Assembly (NCBI RefSeq): GCF_018531495.1 | Contig: NZ_JAHDTI010000028.1 | Coordinates: 1 to 64,000, forward strand | Reading direction: 5' to 3' | DNA: 64,000 nt | From: Nonomuraea sediminis | GTDB taxonomy: Bacteria > Actinomycetota > Actinomycetes > Streptosporangiales > Streptosporangiaceae | In this document: in pieces, positions 15,569 through 24,926 of the stretch | How positions within the stretch are numbered: the stretch's first letter is position 1 | Layout of the letters: each line of letters starts with the position of its first letter | Notes under the pieces: generated by a model | Database searches by the model: none | The model's input: the letters and a program-made list of their open reading frames with translations, nothing else | Told to the model about the DNA's origin: nothing | Position numbers and translations under genes: made by a program

Positions 15569-17491
15569 TCACTTGTAGCTCCGCTGGCTCATCTTGACGT
15601 ACTCGTACTCGAGCTGCTCCTTGTGCAGCACCGGCCCCTCGGCAGAGAACTCCCAGGCCGACACGTGGGCGAAGTGCTCGTCGTCGCGCAGGGCCTCGCC
15701 ATCGGCGTCCTGGGACTCGGCGCGGAAGTGGCCGCCGCAGGACTCGGTGCGCACCAGCGCGTCCAGGCACATGAGCTCGGCCAGGTCGAAGAAGTCGGCC
15801 ACCCGGCCGGCCCGCTCCAGTACCTGGTTGAGCTCCTCGGAGGTGCCGGAGACCTTGACGTTGCGCCAGAACTCCTCGCGCAGCGCGGGGATGAGCTCCA
15901 GGGCCTTGCGCAGCGACTCCTCGGTGCGCTCCATGCCGCAGTAGTCCCACATGATCTTGCCCAGCTCGCGGTGGAAGGAGTCGGGCGTACGGTCGCCGTT
16001 GACGGACAGCAGCCGGTCGATCTTGCGCCGGACCCGGATCTCCGCCTCGGCGATGGCCTCGTCGTCGACCTCACCGTAGGGACCGTTCGCGAGATAGTCC
16101 CCAACAGTGGTCGGAAGCACGAAATATCCGTCGGCGAGCCCCTGCATCAGAGCCGAAGCCCCGAGCCGGTTGGCCCCGTGGTCGGAGAAGTTGGCCTCAC
16201 CGATCACGAAAAGTCCGGGAATAGTGGACTGGAGGTCGTAGTCCACCCACAGCCCGCCCATCGTGTAGTGGACCGCAGGGTAGATCCGCATCGGCTGCGA
16301 GTACGGGTCCTCGCCGGTGATGCGCTCGTACATCTCGAAGAGGTTGCCGTACTTGGCCGCGACGGCGTCGCGACCCAGCCGGGAGATCGCGTCACGGAAG
16401 TCCAGGTAGACCCCGAGCCCGCCGGGCCCGACCCCGCGCCCCTCGTCACAGACGTTCTTGGCCGCCCGCGAGGCGATGTCCCGCGGGACCAGGTTCCCGA
16501 AAGCCGGATAGATCCGCTCCAGGTAGTAGTCGCGCTCCTCGTCAGGGATGTCGCCCGGAGCCCGGGAGTCCCCGGCCGCCACCGGCACCCACACGCGCCC
16601 GTCGTTGCGCAGCGACTCCGACATGAGCGTCAGCTTCGACTGGTACTCCCCCGACACCGGGATACAGGTCGGGTGGATCTGCGTGTAGCAGGGGTTGGCG
16701 AGGTACGCCCCCCGCTCGTGCGCCCGCCAGATCGCGGTGGTGTTGCACCCCTTGGCGTTCGTGGACAGGAAGAACACGTTGCCGTACCCGCCGGACGCCA
16801 GGACCACGGCGTCGGCCAGGTGCCGCTCGATCTCGCCGGTCACCATGTCTCGCACGATGATGCCGCGCGCCCGCCCGTCGGAGACGATCAGGTCGAGCAT
16901 CTCGTGCCGGGTGTACATGGTCACGGTCCCGGCCGCGATCTGCCGCTCCAGGGCCTGGTAGGCGCCCAGCAGCAGCTGCTGTCCCGTCTGGCCGCGGGCG
17001 TAGAAGGTACGGGAGACCTGGGCGCCGCCGAAGGAGCGGGTGTCGAGCAGCCCGCCGTACTCGCGGGCGAACGGCACGCCCTGGGCCACGGCCTGGTCGA
17101 TGATGTTCACCGAGACCTGGGCCAGGCGGTAGACGTTGGACTCGCGGGCGCGGAAGTCGCCGCCCTTGACGGTGTCGTAGAACAGCCGGTAGATCGAGTC
17201 GCCGTCGCCGCGGTAGTTCTTGGCGGCGTTGATGCCGCCCTGCGCGGCGATGGAGTGGGCCCGGCGCGGCGAGTCCTGGTAGCAGAAGGACTTGACGTTG
17301 TAGCCGAGCTCGCCCAGCGTCGCGGCGGCCGAGCCGCCGGCCAGGCCGGTGCCGACCACGATCACGTTGAGCTTGCGCTTGTTGGCGGGGTTGACCAGCT
17401 TGGCGCCGAACTTCCGCTTCTCCCACCGCTCCTCGATCGGACCGGCGGGTGCCTTGGTGTCCCGGATCTCAGGACCCTCGGTGTAGTTCAC
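15569..17491 (-). CDS. sdhA: Succinate dehydrogenase flavoprotein subunit
   Basis: 640 residues from GTG 17491. The FAD Rossmann motif is VVGTGLAGGSAAATLGELG, the covalent-FAD histidine is in RRAHSIAAQGGINAAKN, and the active-site stretch runs through HPTCIPVSGEYQSKL and GANRLGASALMQGLADGYF. Length and sequence fit the corynebacterial/Bacillus-type SdhA used with a single di-heme SdhC. The GTG overlaps the sdhC TGA (GTGA), so the genes are coupled. A longer upstream frame is out-of-family and rejected. Confidence 0.97.
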   Translation of the reverse strand: MNYTEGPEIRDTKAPAGPIEERWEKRKFGAKLVNPANKRKLNVIVVGTGLAGGSAAATLGELGYNVKSFCYQDSPRRAHSIAAQGGINAAKNYRGDGDSIYRLFYDTVKGGDFRARESNVYRLAQVSVNIIDQAVAQGVPFAREYGGLLDTRSFGGAQVSRTFYARGQTGQQLLLGAYQALERQIAAGTVTMYTRHEMLDLIVSDGRARGIIVRDMVTGEIERHLADAVVLASGGYGNVFFLSTNAKGCNTTAIWRAHERGAYLANPCYTQIHPTCIPVSGEYQSKLTLMSESLRNDGRVWVPVAAGDSRAPGDIPDEERDYYLERIYPAFGNLVPRDIASRAAKNVCDEGRGVGPGGLGVYLDFRDAISRLGRDAVAAKYGNLFEMYERITGEDPYSQPMRIYPAVHYTMGGLWVDYDLQSTIPGLFVIGEANFSDHGANRLGASALMQGLADGYFVLPTTVGDYLANGPYGEVDDEAIAEAEIRVRRKIDRLLSVNGDRTPDSFHRELGKIMWDYCGMERTEESLRKALELIPALREEFWRNVKVSGTSEELNQVLERAGRVADFFDLAELMCLDALVRTESCGGHFRAESQDADGEALRDDEHFAHVSAWEFSAEGPVLHKEQLEYEYVKMSQRSYK

Positions 17492-18282
17492 TTGATCACT
17501 CCGAACGTGACGGCCAGCGGCGGGGCCAGGAAGCCGAGGACGAGGACCGCGGAGATCAGCGCGGCACTGGCCTTCAGCGCCTTGTAGCGGGCGCGGTTGG
17601 CCCAGCCGACGGTCTGGAAGACGCTCCAGATGCCGTGCCGCAGGTGGAGGCCCACCATGATCACGGCCGCGATGTAGATGAGGGTCACCCACCAGCGCGC
17701 CGGCTCGAACCCGGCGACCATCCGGTCGGCGGGCGCGGCGTCATACCCCTTCGGGTTGACCACGCCGAAGCTGAGGTCGAGCAGGTGCCAGACCAGGAAG
17801 AGCGCGATGGTGACGCCGCCCCAGCGCAGGATGTGCGTGGAGTAGCCGGAGGCCTGCGACTTCTTGGCCACGTACTTGACCGGCCTGGCCTTGCGCGCCT
17901 GGCGGGTGAGCGAGATGGCCGCCCACACGTGCAGGACGACCGAGGCGACCAGCACGGCCTCGATGATCGTCAGCACCGTCCGGTAGGGCAGGATCGGCTC
18001 GAGCAGCGTGCGCAGCGCGTCGGCGTAGTCGTTGAAGGATTCCTTGCCCAGGAAGATCTTCAGGTTGCCGAGCATGTGGAGCAGCAGGAAGGCCACCATG
18101 ACGGCGCCCGTGACGGCCATCACGACCTTCTTGCCGTTCGACGAGCTCAGGAACCCACGGCGCTTGTGAGGCGTTGGAGCCTTGGCGACAGGTGTCGCCT
18201 TCTTGGGGGAGGTAACCGGCGCGGTTGCGTGCCCGCGCTCAATCGTGGCTGTCACATCTTCCGACGCTAGATATCCAGGCAT
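17488..18282 (-). CDS. sdhC: Succinate dehydrogenase cytochrome b subunit (type B)
   Basis: 264 residues with a polar Ala/Lys/Pro leader (~45 aa) and five TM helices. Candidate heme histidines are in FLLLHMLGNLKIF, VLHVWAAISL, FLVWHLLDLSFG and GLHLRHGIWSVF, consistent with a di-heme anchor. ATG 18282 is chosen; a TTG at 18294 in frame is less likely. First gene of the operon, divergent from a LysR regulator 109 bp away, which may control it. Confidence 0.93.
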   Translation of the reverse strand: MPGYLASEDVTATIERGHATAPVTSPKKATPVAKAPTPHKRRGFLSSSNGKKVVMAVTGAVMVAFLLLHMLGNLKIFLGKESFNDYADALRTLLEPILPYRTVLTIIEAVLVASVVLHVWAAISLTRQARKARPVKYVAKKSQASGYSTHILRWGGVTIALFLVWHLLDLSFGVVNPKGYDAAPADRMVAGFEPARWWVTLIYIAAVIMVGLHLRHGIWSVFQTVGWANRARYKALKASAALISAVLVLGFLAPPLAVTFGVIK

Positions 18283-18314
18283 GATCCCGTCCAAGTCATC
18301 ACACGCCTGGTTTC

Positions 18315-18364
18315 CATAGCCTCCGGCTATGATGCTTGGTTTGTACGGCCAGCCGTACCAAACC
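18315..18364. promoter_or_regulatory. Divergent sdhC/lysR promoter region with palindromes
   Basis: CATAGCC-TCC-GGCTATG (18315-18331) is a perfect inverted repeat containing a -10-like TATGAT (18328-18333) for the rightward gene. An adjacent imperfect palindrome GGTTTGTACGG...CCGTACCAAACC (18338-18364) resembles a LysR site and would place the regulator on its own promoter and near that of sdhC. Confidence 0.45.
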
Positions 18365-18391
18365 CACCTGGGAGATTGCGACCAAAGTCAC

Positions 18392-19318
18392 ATGCAGTTG
18401 CAGCAACTCGCCTACTTCGTGGCCGTGGCGGAGGCCCGGCACTTCACGCAGGCGGCCGAGCGCATGCGGGTCGCCCAGCCGTCGCTGAGCAAGCAGATCA
18501 AGGCGCTGGAGACCGAGCTGGGCGCCCCGCTGTTCTCGCGGGCCAGGGGCAACGTGATGCTGACCCAGGCGGGCGAGGCGCTGCTGCCGCTGGCGCGCAG
18601 GATGCTGGCCGACGCCGACACCGCCAGGCAGGAGGTGGCCGAGCTGGCCGGGCTGCGCAGGGGCCGGGTGCGGCTGGGCGCCACGCCGTCGCTGTGCGCG
18701 GGGCTGCTGGCCGACGCGCTGGCCCGCTTCCACAGCGACTACCCGGGCATCGAGCTGCTGGTGGAGGAGGGCGGCTCGCGTGACCTGGTGCGGGCGCTGG
18801 CCCGCGGGCAGCTCGACCTGTCCCTGGTGATCACCCCGTTGCAGCACGACGACCCGTCCCTGGTGACCGAGGAGATCCTGCGCGAGAGCCTCGTGGTCGT
18901 CGCGCCCACCGGCGGGCAGGAGCCGCGGCGCAAGCACCTGCACGTCGAGGACCTGCGGGGCAAGTCCCTGGTCATGTTCAGGCGCGGCTACGACCTGCGC
19001 GAGGCGACGCTCGCCGCCTGCCGCAACGCCGGGTTCGAGCCCCGGTTCGCGGTGGAGGGCGGCGAGATGGACGCCGTGCTCCGCTTCGTGGAGGCTGGGC
19101 TGGGCGTGGCGGTGGTCCCGTCGATGGTGCTCGAGGGCCGGCCGGGGCTGCGCGGCACCCCGCTGGCGGGGCTGAACCGCACGATCGCGCTCGCGCATCG
19201 CAAGGACGTCGAGCCGACCCGCGCGGCGCAGGCCTTCCGCACGGCCTTGCGGTCATTTCTGGTCGAGGCCGGTAACGACGGCACGCTTCCGGAAGGCGTG
19301 GAGCTCATCGCAGAATGA
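18392..19318 (+). CDS. LysR-family transcriptional regulator
   Basis: 308 residues. The winged HTH is at residues 1-60 (QQLAYFVAVAEARHFTQAAE, VAQPSLSKQIKALE, LGAPLFSR). The effector domain starts near residue 90 (LRRGRVRLGATPSLCAGLLA). ATG 18392 is chosen because the HTH begins immediately; an upstream frame extension is unsupported. Divergent placement beside sdhCAB suggests it senses a TCA-cycle or related metabolite, but this is inferred only from position. Confidence 0.93.
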   Translation: MQLQQLAYFVAVAEARHFTQAAERMRVAQPSLSKQIKALETELGAPLFSRARGNVMLTQAGEALLPLARRMLADADTARQEVAELAGLRRGRVRLGATPSLCAGLLADALARFHSDYPGIELLVEEGGSRDLVRALARGQLDLSLVITPLQHDDPSLVTEEILRESLVVVAPTGGQEPRRKHLHVEDLRGKSLVMFRRGYDLREATLAACRNAGFEPRFAVEGGEMDAVLRFVEAGLGVAVVPSMVLEGRPGLRGTPLAGLNRTIALAHRKDVEPTRAAQAFRTALRSFLVEAGNDGTLPEGVELIAE

Positions 19319-19351
19319 CTCCAACGGCGAAATCTCTCTGAAGAGGCGCAT

Positions 19352-20488
19352 GTGACGTCAACCCTTTCCGTACCGCTCACACTGCTCCTCATCGAGGACG
19401 ACGCCGGTGACGCGTTCCTGGTCGAAGAGCTGCTCAAGGAGGCCGAGGCGCCGCCCAGGATCGTCTGGGCACGCACCCTGACCGAGGCCAGGCCCAGGCT
19501 GACCAGCGAGATCCAGTGCGTGCTCGTGGACCTGTCACTGCCCGACGCCAGCGGGCTCGAGGCGCTGGAAGAGGTCCTGCGGCTGGCCCCGCACGCGGCC
19601 GTGCTGGTGCTGACCGGCCTGCGCGACCTGCACATGGGCGTGGCGGCGGTGCAGGCAGGTGCCCAGGACTACCTGGTCAAGCAGGACGTCGACGCGCGAT
19701 TACTGGCGCGCGCCATCCGCTACGCCATGGAGCGCAAGCGGGCCGACTTGGCTCAGCTGCGCCTGGTGGAGGCCGAGCTGACGGCCAAAGAGAACGCGCG
19801 GCTGGAGAGCGGCCTGCTTCCGGTGCCGCTGCTGCACACAGGCGCGCTCGAGCACATCACGCGCTACCTGCCGGGCAGCCAGAGCACGCTGCTGGCCGGC
19901 GACTTCTACGACACCGTGCAGACCCCCGACGGCTCGGTGCACATCGTGGTCGGCGACGTGTGCGGCCACGGCCCGCAGGAGGCGGCGCTCGGGGTGGCGC
20001 TGCGCATCGCCTGGCGCACGCTCGTCCTGGCCGGGCAGACCGGCGACCTGCTGCTGCACACCCTGGACGCGCTGTTACGGGTCGAACGCAAGGCGCCGGA
20101 GATCTTCACCACGCTGTGCATGGCCACGATCTCTCCCGACCTGCGCCACGCCAGGATGCGGGTGGTCGGCCATCCGCCGCCGGTGCTGGTCCGCGACGGC
20201 GCCGTGGACGTGGTCGCGGAGGCGCCGTCGGGCCCGCCGCTGGGCATCTTCCCCGACGCGGGGTGGAAGGTGCTCGACGTACCGCTGGGCGAGCGGTGGT
20301 CGATGCTGCTGTACACCGACGGGCTGATCGAGGCCGCCATGGGCGAGAACGCCGAACGGCTCGGCGTCGAGGGACTGGTCGGCCTGGTGCGCGAACACGG
20401 CACGATCGATCTCGACCGGCTGATCCGGCATGTGGGAACGTTGAGCGACGATCTCGCCGCGGTACTCGTGCGCAGGAGTTCACCATGA
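19352..20488 (+). CDS. Response-regulator/PP2C (SpoIIE-type) phosphatase
   Basis: 378 residues. N-terminal REC domain: acidic pair in LLLIEDDAGD, phospho-acceptor Asp in VLVDLSLPDASG, Thr in VLVLTGLRD, Lys in YLVKQDVD. After a helical linker (~130-160) comes the PP2C domain with metal-binding LAGDFYD, VVGDVCGHGPQEAA, LLYTDGLIEA and DDLAAVLV. Such proteins dephosphorylate anti-anti-sigma or similar partners when the REC domain is activated. First gene of a three-gene operon; the stop overlaps the kinase ATG. Confidence 0.93.
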   Translation: MTSTLSVPLTLLLIEDDAGDAFLVEELLKEAEAPPRIVWARTLTEARPRLTSEIQCVLVDLSLPDASGLEALEEVLRLAPHAAVLVLTGLRDLHMGVAAVQAGAQDYLVKQDVDARLLARAIRYAMERKRADLAQLRLVEAELTAKENARLESGLLPVPLLHTGALEHITRYLPGSQSTLLAGDFYDTVQTPDGSVHIVVGDVCGHGPQEAALGVALRIAWRTLVLAGQTGDLLLHTLDALLRVERKAPEIFTTLCMATISPDLRHARMRVVGHPPPVLVRDGAVDVVAEAPSGPPLGIFPDAGWKVLDVPLGERWSMLLYTDGLIEAAMGENAERLGVEGLVGLVREHGTIDLDRLIRHVGTLSDDLAAVLVRRSSP

Positions 20489-21627
20489 GCATCGGCCCGC
20501 TGCCCCCGCCCAAGGAGCCGACCGGGCTGGGCAGGCTGCCCCTCGCCCGCTGGTTCATCGTCACGGGCGCCCTCGTGCTGGTGGCCTACGCCGTCGGCGT
20601 GGTGGTCACGCTGATGATGGTCGGCCGGGTCCGCGACGTCGGCCCGCGCCCTGAGGTCGCCGCCGCGCTCGACCAGGTCACGGTGACGCTGGTCGTGCTG
20701 TTCTCGGTGCTGCTGGTGGCCGGGGTGGGGGTCGCGGTGGTGGTGCGGCTCGCCGTACTGAAGCCTCTCAAGCAGCTCACCGAGCAGGTGCGCGCGGTGG
20801 CCGCGGGGGACTTCGACCACCGCCTGGACGTCGACAGGCCGGCCGAGCTGGCGGAGCTGTCCAGCCACATCGACTCCATGCGCAGGCGCATCCTCACGGG
20901 CTGGCGGCACGCGGAGGAGCAGTCGGACGAGCTGCGCCGCTCCAACGGCGAGCTCGAGCAGTTCGCCTACGTGGCCAGCCACGACCTGCAGGAGCCGCTG
21001 CGCAAGGTCGCCAGCTTCACCCAGATGCTGGAGCAGCGGTACGGCGAGCAGCTCGACGACCGGGCCCGCCAGTACATCTCCTACGCCGTCGACGGGGCCA
21101 AACGGATGCAGGGCCTGATCAACGACCTGCTCGACTTCTCCCGCGTGGGCAGGGTGACCGGCGAGCGCGTGGTCACCGACACCAGCCAGGCGCTGGCGAC
21201 GGCCCTGGAGAACCTGTCGGCCAGGATCGACGACACGGAAGCCGTGGTCACCTGGCACGACCTGCCCGAGGTGATCGGCAACCGGGTCCAGCTGACCCAG
21301 CTGTTCCAGAACCTCGTCGAGAACGCCGTCAAGTTCCGTTCCGAGCTGCCGCCGCGCATCAGCATCGCGGCCAGGCAGGTGGACGGGATGTGGGAGTTCA
21401 GCTGCTCCGACAACGGGATCGGCGTCGAGCCGAAGTACGCCGACCGGATCTTCCTGATTTTCCAGCGGCTGCACCCGCGGGACGTGTATCCAGGCACGGG
21501 GATCGGCCTGGCGCTCTGCCGCAAGATCGTCGAGTATCACGGCGGGCAGCTGTGGCTCGACCGTGAGGCGGAGGGCCCGGGCGCGACGTTCCGCTGGACA
21601 CTGCCTGCCGCAGGAGACGAACGATGA
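20485..21627 (+). CDS. Membrane sensor histidine kinase
   Basis: 380 residues. TM1 is at ~22-47 and TM2 at ~65-88, with only a short ~17-residue extracytoplasmic loop, followed by HAMP (VLKPLKQLTEQVRAVAAGDF). HisKA H-box is FAYVASHDLQEPLRK, N-box is FQNLVENAVKFRS, and ATP-lid motifs are CSDNGIGVEP and GTGIGLALCRKIVEYHGG. The kinase core is of the cyanobacterial-phytochrome (DLQEPLR) type, usually paired with Rcp1-like regulators, but no photosensor domain is present. Coupled to genes on both sides by ATGA overlaps. Confidence 0.95.
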   Translation: MSIGPLPPPKEPTGLGRLPLARWFIVTGALVLVAYAVGVVVTLMMVGRVRDVGPRPEVAAALDQVTVTLVVLFSVLLVAGVGVAVVVRLAVLKPLKQLTEQVRAVAAGDFDHRLDVDRPAELAELSSHIDSMRRRILTGWRHAEEQSDELRRSNGELEQFAYVASHDLQEPLRKVASFTQMLEQRYGEQLDDRARQYISYAVDGAKRMQGLINDLLDFSRVGRVTGERVVTDTSQALATALENLSARIDDTEAVVTWHDLPEVIGNRVQLTQLFQNLVENAVKFRSELPPRISIAARQVDGMWEFSCSDNGIGVEPKYADRIFLIFQRLHPRDVYPGTGIGLALCRKIVEYHGGQLWLDREAEGPGATFRWTLPAAGDER

Positions 21628-22076
21628 ACGACTGGCGCCCGATCGAGGTGCTGCTGGTTGAGGACGACCAGGGCGACATCCTGCTGACCAAGGAGGCCTT
21701 CGACCTCAACAAGGTGCGCAACCGGCTGCACGTGGTCAACGACGGCGAGCAGGCGATGGCGTTCCTGCGCCGCGAGGACGGCTACGCCGACGTGCCGCGG
21801 CCCGATCTGATGCTGCTCGACCTGAACCTGCCCAGGATGGACGGGATGGAAGTGCTCGAGGCGGTCAAGGCTGACTCCGAGCTGCGCACGATCCCCGTGG
21901 TGATCCTGACGACCTCCGAGGCGGAAGAGGACATCATCCGCAGCTACCGCCTGCACGCGAACGCCTATGTCTCCAAACCAGTGGACTTTGAACAGTTCAT
22001 ACGCGTTGTCAGGCAAATAGATGACTTTTTCGTAACAGTGGTAAAGCTTCCGAGTCACCATGATGGTGGGACGTGA
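21624..22076 (+). CDS. Single-domain response regulator (Rcp1-like)
   Basis: 150 residues, REC only. Acid pocket VLLVEDDQGDILL, phospho-Asp in LMLLDLNLPRMDG, switch Thr in VVILTTSEAEEDI, Lys in AYVSKPVDFEQF. Without an output domain it presumably relays phosphate or acts by protein contact, as Rcp1 does with phytochrome kinases. It ends the PP2C-kinase-regulator operon. Confidence 0.95.
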   Translation: MNDWRPIEVLLVEDDQGDILLTKEAFDLNKVRNRLHVVNDGEQAMAFLRREDGYADVPRPDLMLLDLNLPRMDGMEVLEAVKADSELRTIPVVILTTSEAEEDIIRSYRLHANAYVSKPVDFEQFIRVVRQIDDFFVTVVKLPSHHDGGT

Positions 22077-22251
22077 CAGGAATCACAGTGGGTCATCGAA
22101 AAAGTGAGTGACCCTTCTCACAAATACCCATGCCATCGTCGTAACGTATCCCCCACCAACGCGCGCCGGAACCGCTGTGCCGTACGCGCATTCACAGAAC
22201 GAACCCGGACCCACCCCAGCGCAGGGTCCGCGGGAGGTGGAGAGGTCCGCG
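22077..22251. promoter_or_regulatory. Promoter region of the second sdh operon
   Basis: 175 bp with two overlapping inverted repeats: GGGTCA (22090) / TGACCC (22109), and GTGAG (22104) / CTCAC (22117). The latter loosely resembles a CRP/GlxR-type half-site pair with wide spacing. The stretch is locally AT-richer than its flanks. Which factor binds cannot be said. Confidence 0.4.
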
Positions 22252-23037
22252 ATGACCCAGACGACGCCCGAAGCTTCGGTCAGAAGGCAGCGAGCACAAG
22301 TCAAGGTGCGCACGCTGCGGACGGACAGATGGTGGCTGGCACCGCTCTTGACATTCCTCGGGCTCAGCTCGTTCCTCGTCTACGGCGTGTGGGCGATCAT
22401 CAACACGAACTACTACATCGATCCTTATATCGCCCCGTTCTCGTCGCCGTGTCTGGCGACATCCTGTCCCGAAGGGGCGCGCCTGTTCGGCCTGGCGCCC
22501 TTCGGTGACTGGTACACGCTGCCGCCGGGACTGCTGATCCTCGGTCTGCCGGGCGGCTTCCGTCTGACGTGCTACTACTACCGCAAGTCCTACTACCGCT
22601 CGTTCTGGCTGTCGCCGCCGGCGTGCGCGGTGCAGGAGCCGCACGGCAAGTACTCCGGTGAGACCCGCTTCCCGCTGATCATCCAGAACATCCACCGGTA
22701 CTTCTTCTACGCCGCGATCGTCATCGGCGCGATCCTGAGCTACGACGCGATCCTCGCGCTCATCCACAAGCCGATCGGCCTGGGCACCTGGATCCTGATC
22801 ATCAACGCGATCCTGATCGTGACCTACACGATCTCCTGCCACTCCTGCCGGCACATCACCGCGGGGCGGCTCAACCACTTCTCCAAGCACCCGCTGCGCT
22901 ACAAGGCCTGGACGTTCGTCTCCAAGCTCAACGCCAAGCACCAGCCCCTCGCGTGGGCCTCGATGTTCTCGGTGATGGGCGCCGACCTGTACGTCCGGCT
23001 GGTCGCCATGCACGTCATCAACTTCCCGTACGCGTAA
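22252..23037 (+). CDS. Membrane anchor of Sdh1-type succinate dehydrogenase
   Basis: 261 residues with about five TM segments, e.g. WLAPLLTFLGLSSFLVYGVW, RYFFYAAIVIGAILSYDAIL, GTWILIINAILIVTYTISC and a C-terminal FSVMGADLYVRLVAM. Conserved Cys/His pairs (SCHSCRHIT, SPCLATSCPEG) are visible. By position before sdhA-sdhB and by character it matches the Rv0249c-type anchor of mycobacterial Sdh1. ATG 22252 follows GAGGTC. Handles quinone chemistry in the membrane. Confidence 0.85.
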   Translation: MTQTTPEASVRRQRAQVKVRTLRTDRWWLAPLLTFLGLSSFLVYGVWAIINTNYYIDPYIAPFSSPCLATSCPEGARLFGLAPFGDWYTLPPGLLILGLPGGFRLTCYYYRKSYYRSFWLSPPACAVQEPHGKYSGETRFPLIIQNIHRYFFYAAIVIGAILSYDAILALIHKPIGLGTWILIINAILIVTYTISCHSCRHITAGRLNHFSKHPLRYKAWTFVSKLNAKHQPLAWASMFSVMGADLYVRLVAMHVINFPYA

Positions 23038-23051
23038 GGAAATTCAGGACA

Positions 23052-24926
23052 GTGGACATCGAGCGTCACGAATACGACGTCGTCGTCATCGGCGCGGGCG
23101 GGGCAGGGCTTCGGGCCGCGATCGAGGCACGCCAGCAGGGCAAGCGGACGGCCATCGTCTGCAAGTCCCTGTTCGGCAAGGCGCACACGGTCATGGCGGA
23201 GGGCGGCGCGGCCGCCGCGATGGGCAACGTCAACCCCGACGACAACTGGATGGTGCACTTCCGTGACACCATGCGGGGCGGCAAGTTCCTCAACAACTGG
23301 CGTATGGCCGAACTGCACGCCAAGGAGGCACCCGACCGCGTCTGGGAGCTGGAGGCCTGGGGCGCGCTGTTCGACCGCACCAAGGACGGCAAGATCAGCC
23401 AGCGCAACTTCGGCGGTCACGAGTATCCGCGCCTGGCGCACGTCGGCGACCGTACCGGCCTGGAGCTGATCCGCACCCTGCAGCAGCGGGTCGTCGCGCT
23501 GCAGCAGGAGGACTACGAGACGCACGGCGACTACGAGGCCTACATCAAGGTCTACGCGGAGTGCACGGTCACCCGGCTGCTGAAGGATGGCGACAAGATC
23601 GCCGGCGCGTTCGGCTACTGGCGCGAGACCGGCAACTTCGTGGTCTGGGACGCGCCCGCGGTGGTGCTTGCCACCGGCGGCATCGGCAAGTCCTACGTGG
23701 TCACCTCGAACTCCTGGGAGTACACGGGCGACGGGCACGCGCTGGCGCTGCTGGCCGGGGCCAACCTGATCAACATGGAGTTCATCCAGTTCCACCCGAC
23801 GGGGATGGTCTGGCCGCCGTCGGTGCGCGGGATCCTGGTCACCGAGTCGGTCCGCGGTGACGGCGGCGTGCTGCGCAACTCGCTGGGCGAGCGCTTCATG
23901 TTCAACTACATCCCCGACGTCTTCAAGGACAAGTACGCCACCACCGAGGAGGAGGGCGACCGCTGGTACACCGACCAGGCCAACAACCGGCGCCCGCCGG
24001 AGCTGCTGCCGCGTGACGAGGTGGCCCGCGCGATCAACTCCGAGGTGAAGGCCGGGCGTGGATCGCCCCAGGGTGGCGTCTTCCTCGACGTCTCCTCCCG
24101 GCTCCCCGCCGAGGAGATCAAGAAGCGGCTTCCGTCGATGCACCACCAGTTCAAGGAGCTGGCCGACGTCGACATCACCGCCGAGCCCATGCAGGTGGGC
24201 CCGACCTGCCACTACATCATGGGCGGCGTGGAGGTCGACGCCGACACCGGCGCGGCGGCCGTGCCCGGGCTGTTCGCGGCCGGCGAGGTGTCGGGCGGCA
24301 TGCACGGCTCCAACCGGCTGGGCGGCAACTCCCTGTCGGACCTGCTGGTCTTCGGCCGGCGCGCCGGGCTGGGCGCGTCCGAGTACGTCGACTCGCTGGC
24401 CGCGCGCCCGTCGGCCTCCTCGGAGGACGTCGAAGCCGCGCACGCCGAGGCCCTGGCCCCGCTGGGGCGGACCGGCGAGAACCCGTACGAGGTGCACCAC
24501 GAGCTGCAGCGCTCGATGAACGACCTGGTCGGCATCATCCGCAAGGCCCCGGAGATTTCCGAGGCCATGGAGGTCATCGAGAAGCTCAAGGAGCGCGTGC
24601 AGCTCGTCGGCGCGGCCGGCTCGCGGATCTACAACCCGGGCTGGCACCTGGCGATCGACCTGCGCAACATGCTGCTGGTGTCGGAGTGCGTGGCCCGCGC
24701 GGCGCTGCTGCGCGAGGAGAGCCGCGGCGGCCACACCCGCGACGACTTCCCCGGCATGAATCCGGAGTGGCGGCGCAAGCTGCTGGTCTGCTCCACGGCC
24801 GACGGCTCGTCGATCGAGGTCGAGGAGAAGATCCAGCCGTCCATGCGTCAGGACCTGTTCGACCTGTTCGACGTGGCTGAGCTGAAGAAGTACCTCACCG
24901 ATGAAGAGCTGGGGAACGAGAAATGA
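23052..24926 (+). CDS. sdhA: Sdh1-type succinate dehydrogenase/fumarate reductase flavoprotein
   Basis: 624 residues from a GTG shortly after the anchor gene. FAD motif VVVIGAGGAGLRAAIEARQQ, covalent-flavin region FGKAHTVMAEGGAAAAMG, active-site HPTGMVWPPSVRGILVTESV and RGDGGVL, then SGGMHGSNRLGGNSLSDLLV near the dicarboxylate site. It differs strongly from the SdhA at 15.6-17.5 kb and is closer to the L-aspartate-oxidase-like/Rv0248c lineage. Its stop overlaps the sdhB ATG. Confidence 0.95.
   Translation: MDIERHEYDVVVIGAGGAGLRAAIEARQQGKRTAIVCKSLFGKAHTVMAEGGAAAAMGNVNPDDNWMVHFRDTMRGGKFLNNWRMAELHAKEAPDRVWELEAWGALFDRTKDGKISQRNFGGHEYPRLAHVGDRTGLELIRTLQQRVVALQQEDYETHGDYEAYIKVYAECTVTRLLKDGDKIAGAFGYWRETGNFVVWDAPAVVLATGGIGKSYVVTSNSWEYTGDGHALALLAGANLINMEFIQFHPTGMVWPPSVRGILVTESVRGDGGVLRNSLGERFMFNYIPDVFKDKYATTEEEGDRWYTDQANNRRPPELLPRDEVARAINSEVKAGRGSPQGGVFLDVSSRLPAEEIKKRLPSMHHQFKELADVDITAEPMQVGPTCHYIMGGVEVDADTGAAAVPGLFAAGEVSGGMHGSNRLGGNSLSDLLVFGRRAGLGASEYVDSLAARPSASSEDVEAAHAEALAPLGRTGENPYEVHHELQRSMNDLVGIIRKAPEISEAMEVIEKLKERVQLVGAAGSRIYNPGWHLAIDLRNMLLVSECVARAALLREESRGGHTRDDFPGMNPEWRRKLLVCSTADGSSIEVEEKIQPSMRQDLFDLFDVAELKKYLTDEELGNEK

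Noticed and set aside
15623..17587. 654-codon plus-strand frame
   Set aside because: Antisense to sdhA, which carries all FAD and active-site motifs.
17492..17692. Upstream extension of sdhA
   Set aside because: Overlaps sdhC in a shadow frame; the GTG at 17491 with GTGA overlap fits the operon.
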